NCBI GenBank assembly: GCA_003221455.1
Contig: QHRX01000015.1
Coordinates: forward strand, 1-56,596
Length of the DNA stretch: 56,596 bases
Direction: 5' to 3'
Source: Candidatus Rokuibacteriota bacterium
Lineage (GTDB): Bacteria > Methylomirabilota > Methylomirabilia > Rokubacteriales > CSP1-6
Below the pieces are notes generated by a model, which saw only the letters and a program-made list of their open reading frames with translations, searched no databases and was not told the DNA's origin. Each line of letters opens with the position of its first letter. Within the stretch, counting starts at the first letter, position 1. Positions 25,878-34,322 of this stretch are shown piece after piece. The position numbers and the translations under genes are program-made.

Positions 25878-26487
25878 TCAACCCAAGCCTCGAGAGCGCG
25901 GGGACGGGCGGGCGGCGACGCCCCCGCGGAGGTTCGCCAGCTCGCAGACGCCGACTCGTCGCCCCGTCGTCATGCATCCGCGACGGCGGGCCACTGCCCA
26001 CCCACTTGCCGTAGGCCGTCGCGCCTCCCCAGAATGAAGAACTCGAACCCGCAGGACGTATTGACCTCCCGTGCCGCGGCGCTCGGCGCCCGTCCCGGCT
26101 GTGGCACCCCCACTCCATGCGTCAATGGTAACCGATCCCCTCTTCTTCGCGGATGTGAGCCCGCGGTCTGGCACACCCGTGTTAAACTTCAGACGTTCGG
26201 TTCGAGCGTCGCGTCTTGGTGACTCTGGGCGCCCGGTCGTGCGGCGCGGGAGGCGGCGGAGACGCCTGCGGGGACCGACAATCGAGCTCGAGGCACTCGG
26301 CTCGCTTTTCGGGGCCACCGAAGACGACCCGTGGGGCGTGCGAGCGCGATCACGCGGCAAAGACGTCTCCGGCCTGGCCACTGGAAGCGAGCGTCCGAGA
26401 TCCACGCCACTCGCGGGACACTCAAATCGGGGGACGAGGTCGTCCTCGCCGGGATGCACGCGGGGACGAGGAGACCTGGAGATCGTG
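25878..26487. other. 610-base spacer between divergent amphi-Trp genes
   Basis: No gene I would defend. An Arg-rich frame at 26216-26488 touches the next start but looks like a compositional artefact. An extended -10-like TGTTAAACT is at 26180-26188 on the plus strand and would give the downstream amphi-Trp gene a leader of roughly 290 bases. A regulatory RNA in that leader is possible but I see no clear structure. Confidence 0.4.
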
Positions 26488-26751
26488 ATGGGTAAGAACG
26501 GATTGGAATTCACCTGTATCAAGTCGCTCGACGAGCTCGCGGGGTACCTGGTCTCGATCGCCGATGGGCTCACGCACGGAGGGCTCAACCTCAGGTTCGG
26601 CGACCGGGTGCTTCGACTGGCGCCGGGCGCCGACGTCGAGATTCAGCTCAAGGAACGGAAGGGGAGGATCGATCTGAAGATCGGCTGGAAGCAGCGCACG
26701 ACGACTCCGGTCTCAGCTCTCCGCGTCTCGGTCGGACCAGGGGCAGTCTAG
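26488..26751 (+). CDS. Third amphi-Trp domain protein
   Basis: 87 aa. LEFTCIKSLDELAGYLVSIADGL, NLRFGDRVLRLAPGADVEIQLKER and the closing IDLKIGWKQRTT match the amphi-Trp domain with its C-terminal Trp. The short tail TPVSALRVSVGPGAV resembles the ALRISARSGVA tail that follows the same domain in the receiver fusion at 24913-25641, so the two are probably paralogues from a local duplication. ATG at 26488 with GGAG six bases upstream; the longer open frame is Arg-rich and rejected. Divergent from the other two copies. Confidence 0.78.
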   Translation: MGKNGLEFTCIKSLDELAGYLVSIADGLTHGGLNLRFGDRVLRLAPGADVEIQLKERKGRIDLKIGWKQRTTTPVSALRVSVGPGAV

Positions 26752-26933
26752 TCATGTCGTGCGACGGCCGTCGTCTACGCACCCCCGCACCTTCGCGACG
26801 CCGTCGTCATCATCCTGCAACACAGTTCGGGTAGGACTGGATCGTTGAGGGTCGGCTGACCATGCGGCAGGCGCCGATCGACCGGATCGGCTCGACGCCC
26901 TCGAAACGGCTCCCGACGTCAGGAGGCTCGAAC

Positions 26934-27737
26934 ATGGGCGAAACCCTTCGACCAGCGGATCTGTGGCAGCGTCACCTCGGCGAAGGTCCGCCGCGAAAGG
27001 GACGAATGACGTGGGACGAGTGCCAGTCGAAGCTCCTCGCGCTGACCGCGGAGGTGGCGCGCTCAGCCTCTACCACGTCACCGGAGAAGGTTGAGGACTT
27101 TCTCCGCACCGAGCGCGAGATCGGGCTGGTCGAGGAACTTGCGGCATTCATCTGCGAGCACTTCAGGGAACTCGACGAATGGGGTGAAGCGGTCGGGTGC
27201 ACCCCCGCGGAAGCGCGCGCCCGAGCCGCTGACCCGCCAGTGGCGCGGCTCGCGGACGGGCGTGGCGCACTGAGCCTCCTCTCCCGGGGCTCGCGGCGAT
27301 TGCTCGAACCGCTCAGAAGGCTGGCGGACTCGGCGCTGCGGACCATGGCGCCGAGCCGTCGTGGCGGGTCACGAAATCTCGCGTCGACTCTCGGGGGAGG
27401 TCGACTGCGGCCCGAGGGCGCGCCGAGGGCCGGGGAACGGCGCCGCGCCGCGCGGGCGTCGTGCCAGCGGCCTGTTGAGGTCCGCAGCCGAAGCGGCCGT
27501 CTGGGGAACGGTCAAACCGTTGACCTCAGCGTCTCCGGCATGCGCGTTCGCTTCGCCCAGCCGATCGACCTGCGCTGGCATACGGTCATTCTCCTCGACC
27601 CCGGTGACTCGCTCGGGCCGATCGTGACCCGCTTCGCGCTGGTTCGCGAAATCGTCCCTTCCCGGGAATACGCGATCCGGTTTCTGGACCTCTACCCGCA
27701 GGACGTCCACCGGCTCAGCCGGCTGCCGGCCGCGTAG
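26934..27737 (+). CDS. PilZ domain protein with helical N-terminal region
   Basis: 267 aa. AGGAGG at 26921-26926 fixes the start at 26934 (MGETLRPADL). Residues 1-110 are helical (MTWDECQSKLLALTAEVARSA, EDFLRTEREIGLVEELAAFICEHF) and unknown to me; 110-175 is a low-complexity Arg/Ser/Gly linker. The C-terminal 90 residues form a PilZ domain with an RRRAAR (RxxxR) motif and DLSVSGMRVRF (DxSxxG), the c-di-GMP-binding signature, and end AIRFLDLYPQDVHRLSRL. It is likely a c-di-GMP receptor; this window also encodes two diguanylate cyclases. Output unknown. Confidence 0.82.
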   Translation: MGETLRPADLWQRHLGEGPPRKGRMTWDECQSKLLALTAEVARSASTTSPEKVEDFLRTEREIGLVEELAAFICEHFRELDEWGEAVGCTPAEARARAADPPVARLADGRGALSLLSRGSRRLLEPLRRLADSALRTMAPSRRGGSRNLASTLGGGRLRPEGAPRAGERRRAARASCQRPVEVRSRSGRLGNGQTVDLSVSGMRVRFAQPIDLRWHTVILLDPGDSLGPIVTRFALVREIVPSREYAIRFLDLYPQDVHRLSRLPAA

Positions 27738-27962
27738 CACCGCGCCCGAGGCTCGGCGGGCCCGCCACCCACGACGGCCGGCGCGGCGTCGAGGTCGCCC
27801 AGCGGGTGCGCACTCCACGCGCGGCGGACCCGACCGCCGGGCGAAGCGGGCGATCACGCGCGCGTCTGGTCGCTGTCTCACTGGACGCTCGCGGCACGAG
27901 GTCTCTCCCCACCGTCCAGAGGACACACCAGGGGGGGCACCTGCTCGGCGGCCCGATCCCCT

Positions 27963-28373
27963 TCACTTGGACCCGCGGGCAAAAGCCTCGAGGAGCGCTC
28001 GATCTCGCTCGTAGGTGAGCATCTCGGCCGCGCTCGCCAGAGGGAGCCACCGGACCTCATCGACCTCGTTTCGGGGCGCGGCGACGCCACCGGCTGGCCG
28101 CATGGCCCAATAGCGCACCACCTTCAACCGCCCCTTGTGGTCGGTGTGGGAGGTGCGGGGCAGTTCGGTCCCGAGGACACAGCGGAGCGCCGTCTCTTCC
28201 TCGACCTCCCGGAGGGCGCAGGCCTCGTCCGTTTCGCCCGCGTCGACCTTCCCCTTCGGGAACGTCCAATCCTGACGATGTGGGCGGTGGATGAGCAGCA
28301 CTTCGAGCTCGCCCCGCTCGTTCTGCCTCGACACGACTCCACCGGCGGCGCGCACGACTTCCCGTGTGGCCAT
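27963..28373 (-). CDS. Nudix hydrolase
   Basis: 136 aa. VVRAAGGVVSRQNERGELEVLLIHRP, DWTFPKGKVDAGE and REVEEETAL give the Nudix fold and metal-binding helix. The box reads Gx5Ex7REVEEETAL, so the usual Gly near the end (EExG) is Ala; the metal-binding REVEEE is intact. The FPKGKVDAGE form is common in Ap4A or (d)NDP-X hydrolases. Start ATG at 28373 follows GGGGGAGG at 8 bases; the much longer open frame is not supported. Confidence 0.87.
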   Translation of the reverse strand: MATREVVRAAGGVVSRQNERGELEVLLIHRPHRQDWTFPKGKVDAGETDEACALREVEEETALRCVLGTELPRTSHTDHKGRLKVVRYWAMRPAGGVAAPRNEVDEVRWLPLASAAEMLTYERDRALLEAFARGSK

Positions 28374-28681
28374 ACCCGCGACCTCCCCCGCTACGCTGGC
28401 GGGTCCGACCTGTGTGCCGCGTCCCAGTTCTGGCAGGGAGCGTCCCGGCGTGACGCGCCGCAACCCCGTGACAGGACGAGGACGGGCGGGACCGGGCGTC
28501 AGGACGGGTGCCGCGCGCCTCGTTCGGACCGGGGAGGAGCGCCGAGGTTTCCGGAACCCGACCTCGCTGGGGTCCGAGCCTGATCGACAGTAGGGCCGCC
28601 CGCATGAGGTACGCCACGAGGGCCGAGGGCGGCCGGCACCCCTGGCTGCCGACGGACGCAGTCGACGTGGCGCACGTTGGG
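28374..28681. other. Intergenic region without visible genes
   Basis: 308 bases between the Nudix gene and the small Cys protein on the same strand. Open frames on both strands are compositional. I see no promoter, hairpin or repeat that I can support. Confidence 0.35.
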
Positions 28682-28963
28682 TCACGACCTCTCCGGCCTC
28701 GGCCGCTGGCATTCCTCTTCCCAAATCCGATGACACCTGCCGTGGAACCTGAGGATCGTGCCGTCCGCATACCGGTAGGTGACGCGCGCCCCGTCGGCGT
28801 CGCATCCCGAGCACCTCGCCAACCCGATGGCGGTGTCCGCCTTGATGTGCGCGCGCGGCGCGAGTGGCTGCCCGGGACCGCCCGTCAGCGGCGGGATCTC
28901 CCGAGGGAGCGTGCCGGCCGCGAGCCGTTCGCGAATCTTTTGCCGTATTGTGTCCTGCTCCAT
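28682..28963 (-). CDS. Small putative zinc-binding protein
   Basis: 93 aa. An N-terminal helix MEQDTIRQKIRERLAAGTLP is followed by REIPPLTGGPGQPLAPR and then IGLARCSGCDADGARVTYRYADGTILRFHGRCHRIWEEEC. The CxxC plus HxxxC(x)4-EEC arrangement would form one zinc site around a small beta unit. No named family comes to mind. Start at 28963 is set by GGAGGA upstream; the in-frame extension to 29152 is Arg-rich and lacks a start signal. It lies between the Nudix gene and the dehydrogenase on the same strand. Confidence 0.68.
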   Translation of the reverse strand: MEQDTIRQKIRERLAAGTLPREIPPLTGGPGQPLAPRAHIKADTAIGLARCSGCDADGARVTYRYADGTILRFHGRCHRIWEEECQRPRPERS

Positions 28964-29180
28964 CGGCGTCCTCCGTCTAGACCGGGACCTGCGGCGACCT
29001 CGCCCACCGCCTTCCGTCGCCTCGCGTTCTCGGCGTCGCGCTCTCCCCTCCGACTCCGGCCGGCTCGCCGAAGCTCGGCTCGCTCTGGTGCGGCGCTCCG
29101 CCCCGGTCGGAGCCGGACCCGGCGCCAGGTCGCCACCCACTCGACCGACCACATTGACCTCTGGCCGACGGTGGCGCCGG

Positions 29181-30281
29181 TCAGAACACGACGACGGCTC
29201 GCGTGACCTCGCCCCGCTCCATGCCCTCGAAGCCGGCGTTGATGTCCGCCAAGCCCAGGCGGTGCGTGATCAGCTCGTCGAGCCGGAGCTGGCCGTCGAG
29301 GTAGGCCTGGGCGATACGCGGGAAGTCGACGCGGGGGCGGGCGCCGCCGTAGCTCGAGCGCACGATTCGCTTCTCGCCCATCAAGGAGCCGAAGCGGAGC
29401 GACACGCGGGCATTGACCGCCGTCTTGCCGAGGATGACGACGGTCGCGCCCGGCCGCGCGGCCTCGAGGGCCTGCTGGAGACTCGCCTCGGTGCCCGCCG
29501 CCTCGAAGACGTAGTCCGCCCCGCGGCCGCTCGTGAGCGCGCGGACGGCGGCCGTCACGTCCTCCCGAGTCGCGTGGAGCGTGTGGGTGGCGCCGAAGCC
29601 CGGGGCCATGGCGAGATGCCGCTCGCTCAGGTCCACCGCGATGATCCGATGCGCGCCCGCAAGCCGGGCCCCCTGGAGGACGTTCAGGCCGACGGCGCCG
29701 CAGCCGACCACCACCACGCTCGACCGCGGCTCGACCCGGGCGCAGCGGATCGCCGCGCCCACGCCGGTCATGACGCCGCAGCCGATCAGGCACGCCCGGT
29801 CGAACGGCACCTCCGCCGGCACCGGCACGGCGCCCGCCTCGGGGACGACGCAGTACTCGGCGTGCGAGGACACGACCGAGAAGTGGTGGAGCGTGCCGTC
29901 GCCGAGGCGGAGACGCGACCGGCCGTCCGGCAGATGGCCCCCGGTGACGGCGGCGACCACCCGCTCGCAGAGGATCGGCTGATCGTGGTCGCAGTAGTAG
30001 CACTGCCCGCAGTTCGGGCTCCACGAGCACACCACATGGTCACCGGACCGAACCCGCGTCACGTCCCGGCCCACCGCCTCGACCCGGCCGGCGCCCTCGT
30101 GGCCGAGGACGATCGGAAGCGGGAGCAGGAGGGAGCCGCGCATCACCTCGAGATCGGTGTGGCAGAGGCCGCTCGCGCCCAGCCTGATCAGCACATCGCG
30201 GGGCCCGAGGTCCGCAAGGTGGACGCGCTCGACCTGGAGCGGCTTGCCGACCTCGTGGAGGACGGCCGCGCGCATCTCCAC
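29181..30281 (-). CDS. Zinc-dependent alcohol dehydrogenase (class III-like MDR)
   Basis: 366 aa. Medium-chain dehydrogenase: catalytic zinc site GLCHTDLEVMRG and GHEGAGRVEAVG, structural zinc Cys cluster CGQCYYCDHDQPILC, catalytic CGVMTGVGAAIR, NAD site VVVGCGAVGLNVLQGARLAGA with Asp in IAVDL (NAD preferred). It resembles formaldehyde/aryl-alcohol type enzymes. GTG start at 30281, with a second ATG at 30275; it begins 13 bases after the dioxygenase stop and so is probably its operon partner. Confidence 0.92.
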   Translation of the reverse strand: MEMRAAVLHEVGKPLQVERVHLADLGPRDVLIRLGASGLCHTDLEVMRGSLLLPLPIVLGHEGAGRVEAVGRDVTRVRSGDHVVCSWSPNCGQCYYCDHDQPILCERVVAAVTGGHLPDGRSRLRLGDGTLHHFSVVSSHAEYCVVPEAGAVPVPAEVPFDRACLIGCGVMTGVGAAIRCARVEPRSSVVVVGCGAVGLNVLQGARLAGAHRIIAVDLSERHLAMAPGFGATHTLHATREDVTAAVRALTSGRGADYVFEAAGTEASLQQALEAARPGATVVILGKTAVNARVSLRFGSLMGEKRIVRSSYGGARPRVDFPRIAQAYLDGQLRLDELITHRLGLADINAGFEGMERGEVTRAVVVF

Positions 30282-30294
30282 GCGCGCCGCCCCC

Positions 30295-31116
30295 TCAGCC
30301 TGCCGCGGGGGTCTTCGTGAGGGCCTCGAGGAGCCGCCGCGCCGCCGCCGCCTGAGCCGCGATCGCGTCGTCGATCGGCCCGTCGGGCGGCTTCGGGAGC
30401 AGCTCGAAGTGGTGAAAGTCGTCGCGGCCGCGGGCGAGGACCGCGGGCGGGCGCTCGCCGGCCTGCGAGACGTCGGGTGTGATGAAGCGGACGGCGAAGC
30501 CGACGCGCCGGCCGTCGGTTCGGTTCGGGTTGGAGCCGTGGATGATGTTGACGTGGTGGAGCGACATCTGCCCCGCCCGGAGGACGACGTCGGTCGCGTC
30601 CTCCTCGCGGACCTCCGCCTGGACCTCCTGGCCGCGGCTCAGCAGATTGTGCGGAGCCCAGGTGTCGACGTGGGGAAGGATCGGACGCGCGTGCGAGCCC
30701 TTCACCACCCGCATGCAGCCGTTCTCGACGGTGCTGTCGGTCAGGGCGACCCACGCGGTCGTGACCTGAGTCGAGCTGAGGCCCCAGTAGGTGCCGTCCT
30801 GGTGCCAGGAGATGTAGCCGGGATCGCGCGCGTGCTTGGGGAAGATCGAGACGGTCCAGACCAGGATGTTCGGCCCCAGGATGGCCTCGACCGCGTCGAG
30901 GACCGCCGGGTGGGTCGCGAGGTCGTAGGCCCAGCGGAAGTAGAGATGGGTCTGAGAGAGCTGCTGGGCCGACGGCTTGCCGCCGAGGCGGGCTTCGAGG
31001 TCGAAGTAGCCCGCGCAAAACCGCTCCACCTCCCGCCGCGAGAGGGCGGGGACCGGGAAGAGCACGCCCTCACGGTGGTAGCGCTCGACCTGCTCGCGAG
31101 TGAAGACCCTCGGCAT
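30295..31116 (-). CDS. Phytanoyl-CoA dioxygenase (PhyH) family protein
   Basis: 273 aa Fe(II)/2-oxoglutarate-type fold. The iron ligands are readable: ISWHQDGTYWG (HxD) and HHVNIIHGSNPNRT (distal His), with RVGFAVRFITP carrying the likely 2-oxoglutarate Arg. TVENGCMRVVKGSHA is typical of the family. It hydroxylates a small lipid or other acid; the neighbouring alcohol dehydrogenase could oxidise the product. ATG at 31116 follows AGGAGG at 8 bases. Substrate unknown. Confidence 0.9.
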   Translation of the reverse strand: MPRVFTREQVERYHREGVLFPVPALSRREVERFCAGYFDLEARLGGKPSAQQLSQTHLYFRWAYDLATHPAVLDAVEAILGPNILVWTVSIFPKHARDPGYISWHQDGTYWGLSSTQVTTAWVALTDSTVENGCMRVVKGSHARPILPHVDTWAPHNLLSRGQEVQAEVREEDATDVVLRAGQMSLHHVNIIHGSNPNRTDGRRVGFAVRFITPDVSQAGERPPAVLARGRDDFHHFELLPKPPDGPIDDAIAAQAAAARRLLEALTKTPAAG

Positions 31117-31189
31117 GCGCGTCGCCTCCTGCGGGACCGGGTCGCCGAGCCCCCTACACCCCGCGCGTGCCCGCGGGGAACGAGGCCGA

Positions 31190-31218
31190 TTGACTCGCGT
31201 CGGGCCCGGGCCTAGTAT
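31190..31218 (+). promoter_or_regulatory. Promoter of the SMP-30 gene
   Basis: TTGACT (31190-31195), 17-base spacer, TAGTAT (31213-31218). The -35 matches 5 of 6 and the -10 matches 4 of 6. Expected start near 31225, about 78 bases before the ATG. Confidence 0.6.
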
Positions 31219-31302
31219 CCCATCCTCCGGTCGGGCCGTCGAGGAGCCTGTCGCCGCGAATGGTTTGTTCGTCAACCTGCCGTACCCGAGAGGGAGGACA
31301 CC

Positions 31303-32400
31303 ATGGGAATCCTGGATCTGCTGAAGCGGAGCGTCGTCGTTGTCACCCTCGTCCTGCTGGCCGGCCTCGCGCTGACGACCAGCGCGCGCGCCGTGGATCC
31401 CGGCTTTCCGGCGCCGACCGGTGATCCCAGCATCGTCCCGGCGGGCGCCCACCTCGACCGCATTTGGGACGGCGGGTGCGTCCTGACGGAAGGCGTCTCC
31501 GCTGGCCACGACGGGATGATCTACTTCAGCGACATCACCTTTTCCCGGTTCTGCAAGGACCCGTCGGGCAAGTTCATCCAGGCCGGGAACATCTGGCGGT
31601 ACAACCCCAAGTCCAACGAGGCCACGATCTACCGGTCGCCGAGCGGCATGTCCAACGGCATCAAGTTCGACCGCGACGGCAACATGATCGCCGCTCTCGG
31701 CGCCGACTACGGCGGGCGGGCGCTCGTCAAGACCGACATGAGGAGCGGCCGGAGCTGGATCCTGACGGGCCTCTTCGAGGGCCGGCCCTACAACGCGCTC
31801 AACGACATCGCGATCGACGAGCGGGGGCGCATCTACTTCACGGATCCGCGCTACCTCGGCTGGGAGTCGATCGAGCAGGCGGGCGTCGCCGCGTACCGTC
31901 TGGATCCCGACGGCTCGGTGCACCGCGTCGCGGCGGACTGCGGCAAGTGCAACGGTATCCTCGTCTCCCCAGACCAGGGGAAGATGTACATCGTCAGCAA
32001 CGACAACGGCTGGTGGGAGTTCCAAAAGCTCCGCGAGGGCGAGAAGACCCTGCCGGGCACCCACGCTCTCTTCGTGTACGACCTGGCGCCCGACGGCACG
32101 CTGAGCAACCGCCGCGTCTTCAAGGACTATAGCAAGGACCGGACGCCGCCCTGCAGCGGGCCCGACGGGCTCGTCGCCGACTCAGAGGGAAACCTCTGGG
32201 TGGTCGAGCGCTGTGAGCACCGTCCGGGTGTCACGGTGTACTCGCCCGACGGCACCGAGCTCGCGCACATCTCGACCGGCAAGGAGCTGCCCACGAACGT
32301 CGGCTTCGGCCGCGGCGAGGACTCCAACCTCCTCTACCTGACCTCCGGCAAGAGTGTCTACCGGATCCGGGTGGGGAAGAAGGGCTACCAGCTCCCGTAA
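31303..32400 (+). CDS. Secreted SMP-30/gluconolactonase-like beta-propeller protein
   Basis: 365 aa. Signal peptide (VVVVTLVLLAGLALTTSARA) then a six-bladed propeller with the family's metal-site sequences: LTEGVSAGHDGMIYFSDI (Glu ligand), SNGIKFDRDGNMIAA, YNALNDIAIDERGRIYFTDPRY (Asn/Asp ligands) and GPDGLVADSEGNLWV. SMP-30 members hydrolyse lactones using a divalent metal; this one should act outside the cytoplasm. Own promoter at 31190-31218 and a 26-bp perfect palindrome as candidate terminator 13 bases after the stop. ATG preceded by GGGAGGA. Confidence 0.9.
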   Translation: MGILDLLKRSVVVVTLVLLAGLALTTSARAVDPGFPAPTGDPSIVPAGAHLDRIWDGGCVLTEGVSAGHDGMIYFSDITFSRFCKDPSGKFIQAGNIWRYNPKSNEATIYRSPSGMSNGIKFDRDGNMIAALGADYGGRALVKTDMRSGRSWILTGLFEGRPYNALNDIAIDERGRIYFTDPRYLGWESIEQAGVAAYRLDPDGSVHRVAADCGKCNGILVSPDQGKMYIVSNDNGWWEFQKLREGEKTLPGTHALFVYDLAPDGTLSNRRVFKDYSKDRTPPCSGPDGLVADSEGNLWVVERCEHRPGVTVYSPDGTELAHISTGKELPTNVGFGRGEDSNLLYLTSGKSVYRIRVGKKGYQLP

Positions 32401-32413
32401 GCCTGGACGCCGG

Positions 32414-32439
32414 GGGCCGGGGAGGCGCCTCCCCGGCCC
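32414..32439 (+). terminator. 26-bp perfect palindrome after the SMP-30 gene
   Basis: GGGCCGGGGAGGC (32414-32426) is followed directly by its reverse complement (32427-32439). It is very GC-rich, 13 bases after the stop, and lacks a clear T-run (gcttgccc follows). Candidate terminator or transcript-stabilising hairpin. Confidence 0.55.
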
Positions 32440-32528
32440 GCTTGCCCTCGACGGTACACTCGACCTCGATCGCCCCGTGCGGCCGGCCCGAGCCGGCCGG
32501 CGGGCCATCAAGCTCGATGGAGGGACTG

Positions 32529-33086
32529 ATGCGGCGTATCGTCGTCCGGGTCGCGTGGCTCCTCGCGCTGACGGGCTGCGCCGGGCTCACCGTCGGCGAC
32601 CGCCCGGCGGCCAGGGCCGAGCTGCGCGACGCGACCGGCCGAGCGGTCGGGACGGCGCGGCTCGAGCAGGTGGGCGACGGCGTCCACCTCGTCCTCGAGC
32701 TGACCGGGCTGCCACCGGGCGTCCACGCCGTGCACCTCCACGCGGTCGGCCGCTGCGACCCCCCGGACTTCGCGTCGGCGGGCGGCCACTTCAACCCCGG
32801 GAAGCGCCAGCATGGGCTCGAGAACCCCCAGGGGCCGCACGCGGGCGACCTGCCAAACATCACGATCGACGCGGACGGCACGGGCCGCCTGGAGACCGTG
32901 ACCGAGCGCGTCACGCTCGGGAGCGGGCCCACGTCGCTCTTCGACGCCGACGGGAGCGCGCTGGTCGTCCACGCAAGACCCGACGACTTCAGGACCGACC
33001 CCGCCGGCCTCGCGGGCGCCCGCATCGCCTGCGGGATCGTCGTGAAGGTCGAGCCGCCCAAGCCCGAGCCGGTCCGCGGCTACTGA
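32529..33086 (+). CDS. sodC: Lipoprotein Cu/Zn superoxide dismutase
   Basis: 185 aa. The start at 32529 (MRRIVVRVAWLLALTGC) gives a lipobox LTGC, so the protein should be lipid-anchored after export; GGAGG precedes it. Copper and zinc ligands are kept: HAVHLHAVGRCD, SAGGHFNP, QHGLENPQGPHAGDLPNI, LVVHARPDDF and the disulphide Cys in RIACGIV. It dismutates superoxide in the periplasm or at the cell surface. Ends 6 bases before the convergent permease gene. An upstream in-frame Met at 32442 would bury the signal sequence and is rejected. Confidence 0.9.
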   Translation: MRRIVVRVAWLLALTGCAGLTVGDRPAARAELRDATGRAVGTARLEQVGDGVHLVLELTGLPPGVHAVHLHAVGRCDPPDFASAGGHFNPGKRQHGLENPQGPHAGDLPNITIDADGTGRLETVTERVTLGSGPTSLFDADGSALVVHARPDDFRTDPAGLAGARIACGIVVKVEPPKPEPVRGY

Positions 33087-33092
33087 GCGCGG

Positions 33093-34322
33093 TCAGCGCC
33101 AGGCGAGCACCCCGAGGCCGGCGGCGAGGCTGGCGACGGTCAGCGGCGCGCCGACGCGCAGGTATTCCCCGAAGCCGAGCGTGACGCCCTCGCCGCGCGC
33201 GCACTCGGCGACGATGAGGTTCGCGACCGACCCCACGAGGGTGAGGTTGCCGGCCAGGGTCGCCGCCATCGCGAGCACGAGCCACGCCGCCCGCGGCGCC
33301 GCGAACGTCGGGATCACGCTCTTGAAGAGCAGCACGGCGGGGACGTTCGACACGAGGTTCGAGAGCAAGAGCGCCGCCGTCGACAGGACGAGCGGCCGGT
33401 CGAGGGCGAGGCGTCGGGCCAGGCGGAAGGCGTCGTCGGCGAGCCCGGTCGCCTCCACGGCGCCGATCACGATGAAGAGCCCGCAGAAGAGCACGAGCAG
33501 GCCGAAGTCGATCTCGCCGTACACGCGGGTCGGCCGCACCCGCCGCGTGATCAGGAGTGCCGCGGCGGCGCCGAGCGCCGCCGGCGCCACCGGGTAGCCC
33601 GCGAAGAACGCGCCCAGCATCCCGCCGGTGACGATCAGGCTCTTCACCAGCACCGCCCGGTGGACCGTGACGCGCAGGGGGTGGGGGCGCTCGGGCAGCG
33701 GCCGGGCGAGCTCCCTCCGGTAGACCCAGGCGATGATCAGGACGTCCAGCCCGAGCCCGATCACCGCCACCGGTCCGAGCGCCGCCAGGAAGGCCCCGTA
33801 CGGGATCCCCGACAGGCTCCCCACGATCATGTTCTGCGGGTTGCCGGTGATCGTGGCCACACTCCCCAGGTTGCTCGCGGTCGCCAGGGCGATCAGGTAC
33901 GGGACCGGGCGGAGCCCGAGACTCCCGACGATCTGGATGACGAGCGGCGTCAGCACCAGGCAGACGACGTCGTTCACGAAGAACGCCGACAGGACGCCGG
34001 CGGAGGCGATCACCGCCACCAGCAGGCCGAGTGGGCTGCGCGCGCGCCCGATCGCCCAGGCGGTCACGAGGCCGAAGAACCCCGAGAGGTCGAGGTAGGC
34101 GGCGACGATCATCATCCCGAAGAGGAGGACCAGGGTCGGCACGTCGACGGCCGCCACTGCCTGCGGCAGCGGCAGGACGCCGGTGACGACCACGAGCCCG
34201 GCGCCGATGATGGCGGCGCCCGTCCGGTCGATGCGAAAGCCCGGCAGCGTGCCGACCGCGAAGACGAAGTAGGTGGCGAGGAAGATGCCGCCCGCGATGA
34301 GCTCGCGGGTCGGGCCGGTCAC
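33093..34322 (-). CDS. ArsB/NhaD/SLC13-type anion permease
   Basis: 409 aa with about eleven membrane helices. GTG start at 34322 overlaps the ThyX-like stop by 4 bases (GTGA). VDVPTLVLLFGMMIVAAYLDLSGFF, AFFVNDVVCLVLTPLV, ATASNLGSVATITGNPQNMIVGSLSGI and NLVSNVPAVLLFKSVIP are the duplicated signature blocks of the ion transporter superfamily (arsenite, Na+/H+ or dicarboxylate members). The ion cannot be assigned; no ars genes are nearby. Confidence 0.83.
   Translation of the reverse strand: MTGPTRELIAGGIFLATYFVFAVGTLPGFRIDRTGAAIIGAGLVVVTGVLPLPQAVAAVDVPTLVLLFGMMIVAAYLDLSGFFGLVTAWAIGRARSPLGLLVAVIASAGVLSAFFVNDVVCLVLTPLVIQIVGSLGLRPVPYLIALATASNLGSVATITGNPQNMIVGSLSGIPYGAFLAALGPVAVIGLGLDVLIIAWVYRRELARPLPERPHPLRVTVHRAVLVKSLIVTGGMLGAFFAGYPVAPAALGAAAALLITRRVRPTRVYGEIDFGLLVLFCGLFIVIGAVEATGLADDAFRLARRLALDRPLVLSTAALLLSNLVSNVPAVLLFKSVIPTFAAPRAAWLVLAMAATLAGNLTLVGSVANLIVAECARGEGVTLGFGEYLRVGAPLTVASLAAGLGVLAWR

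Noticed and set aside
26216..26488. 90-codon ORF abutting the third amphi-Trp gene
   Set aside because: Its stop touches the ATG, but the sequence is Arg/Gly/Ser noise with no ribosome site; kept as spacer.
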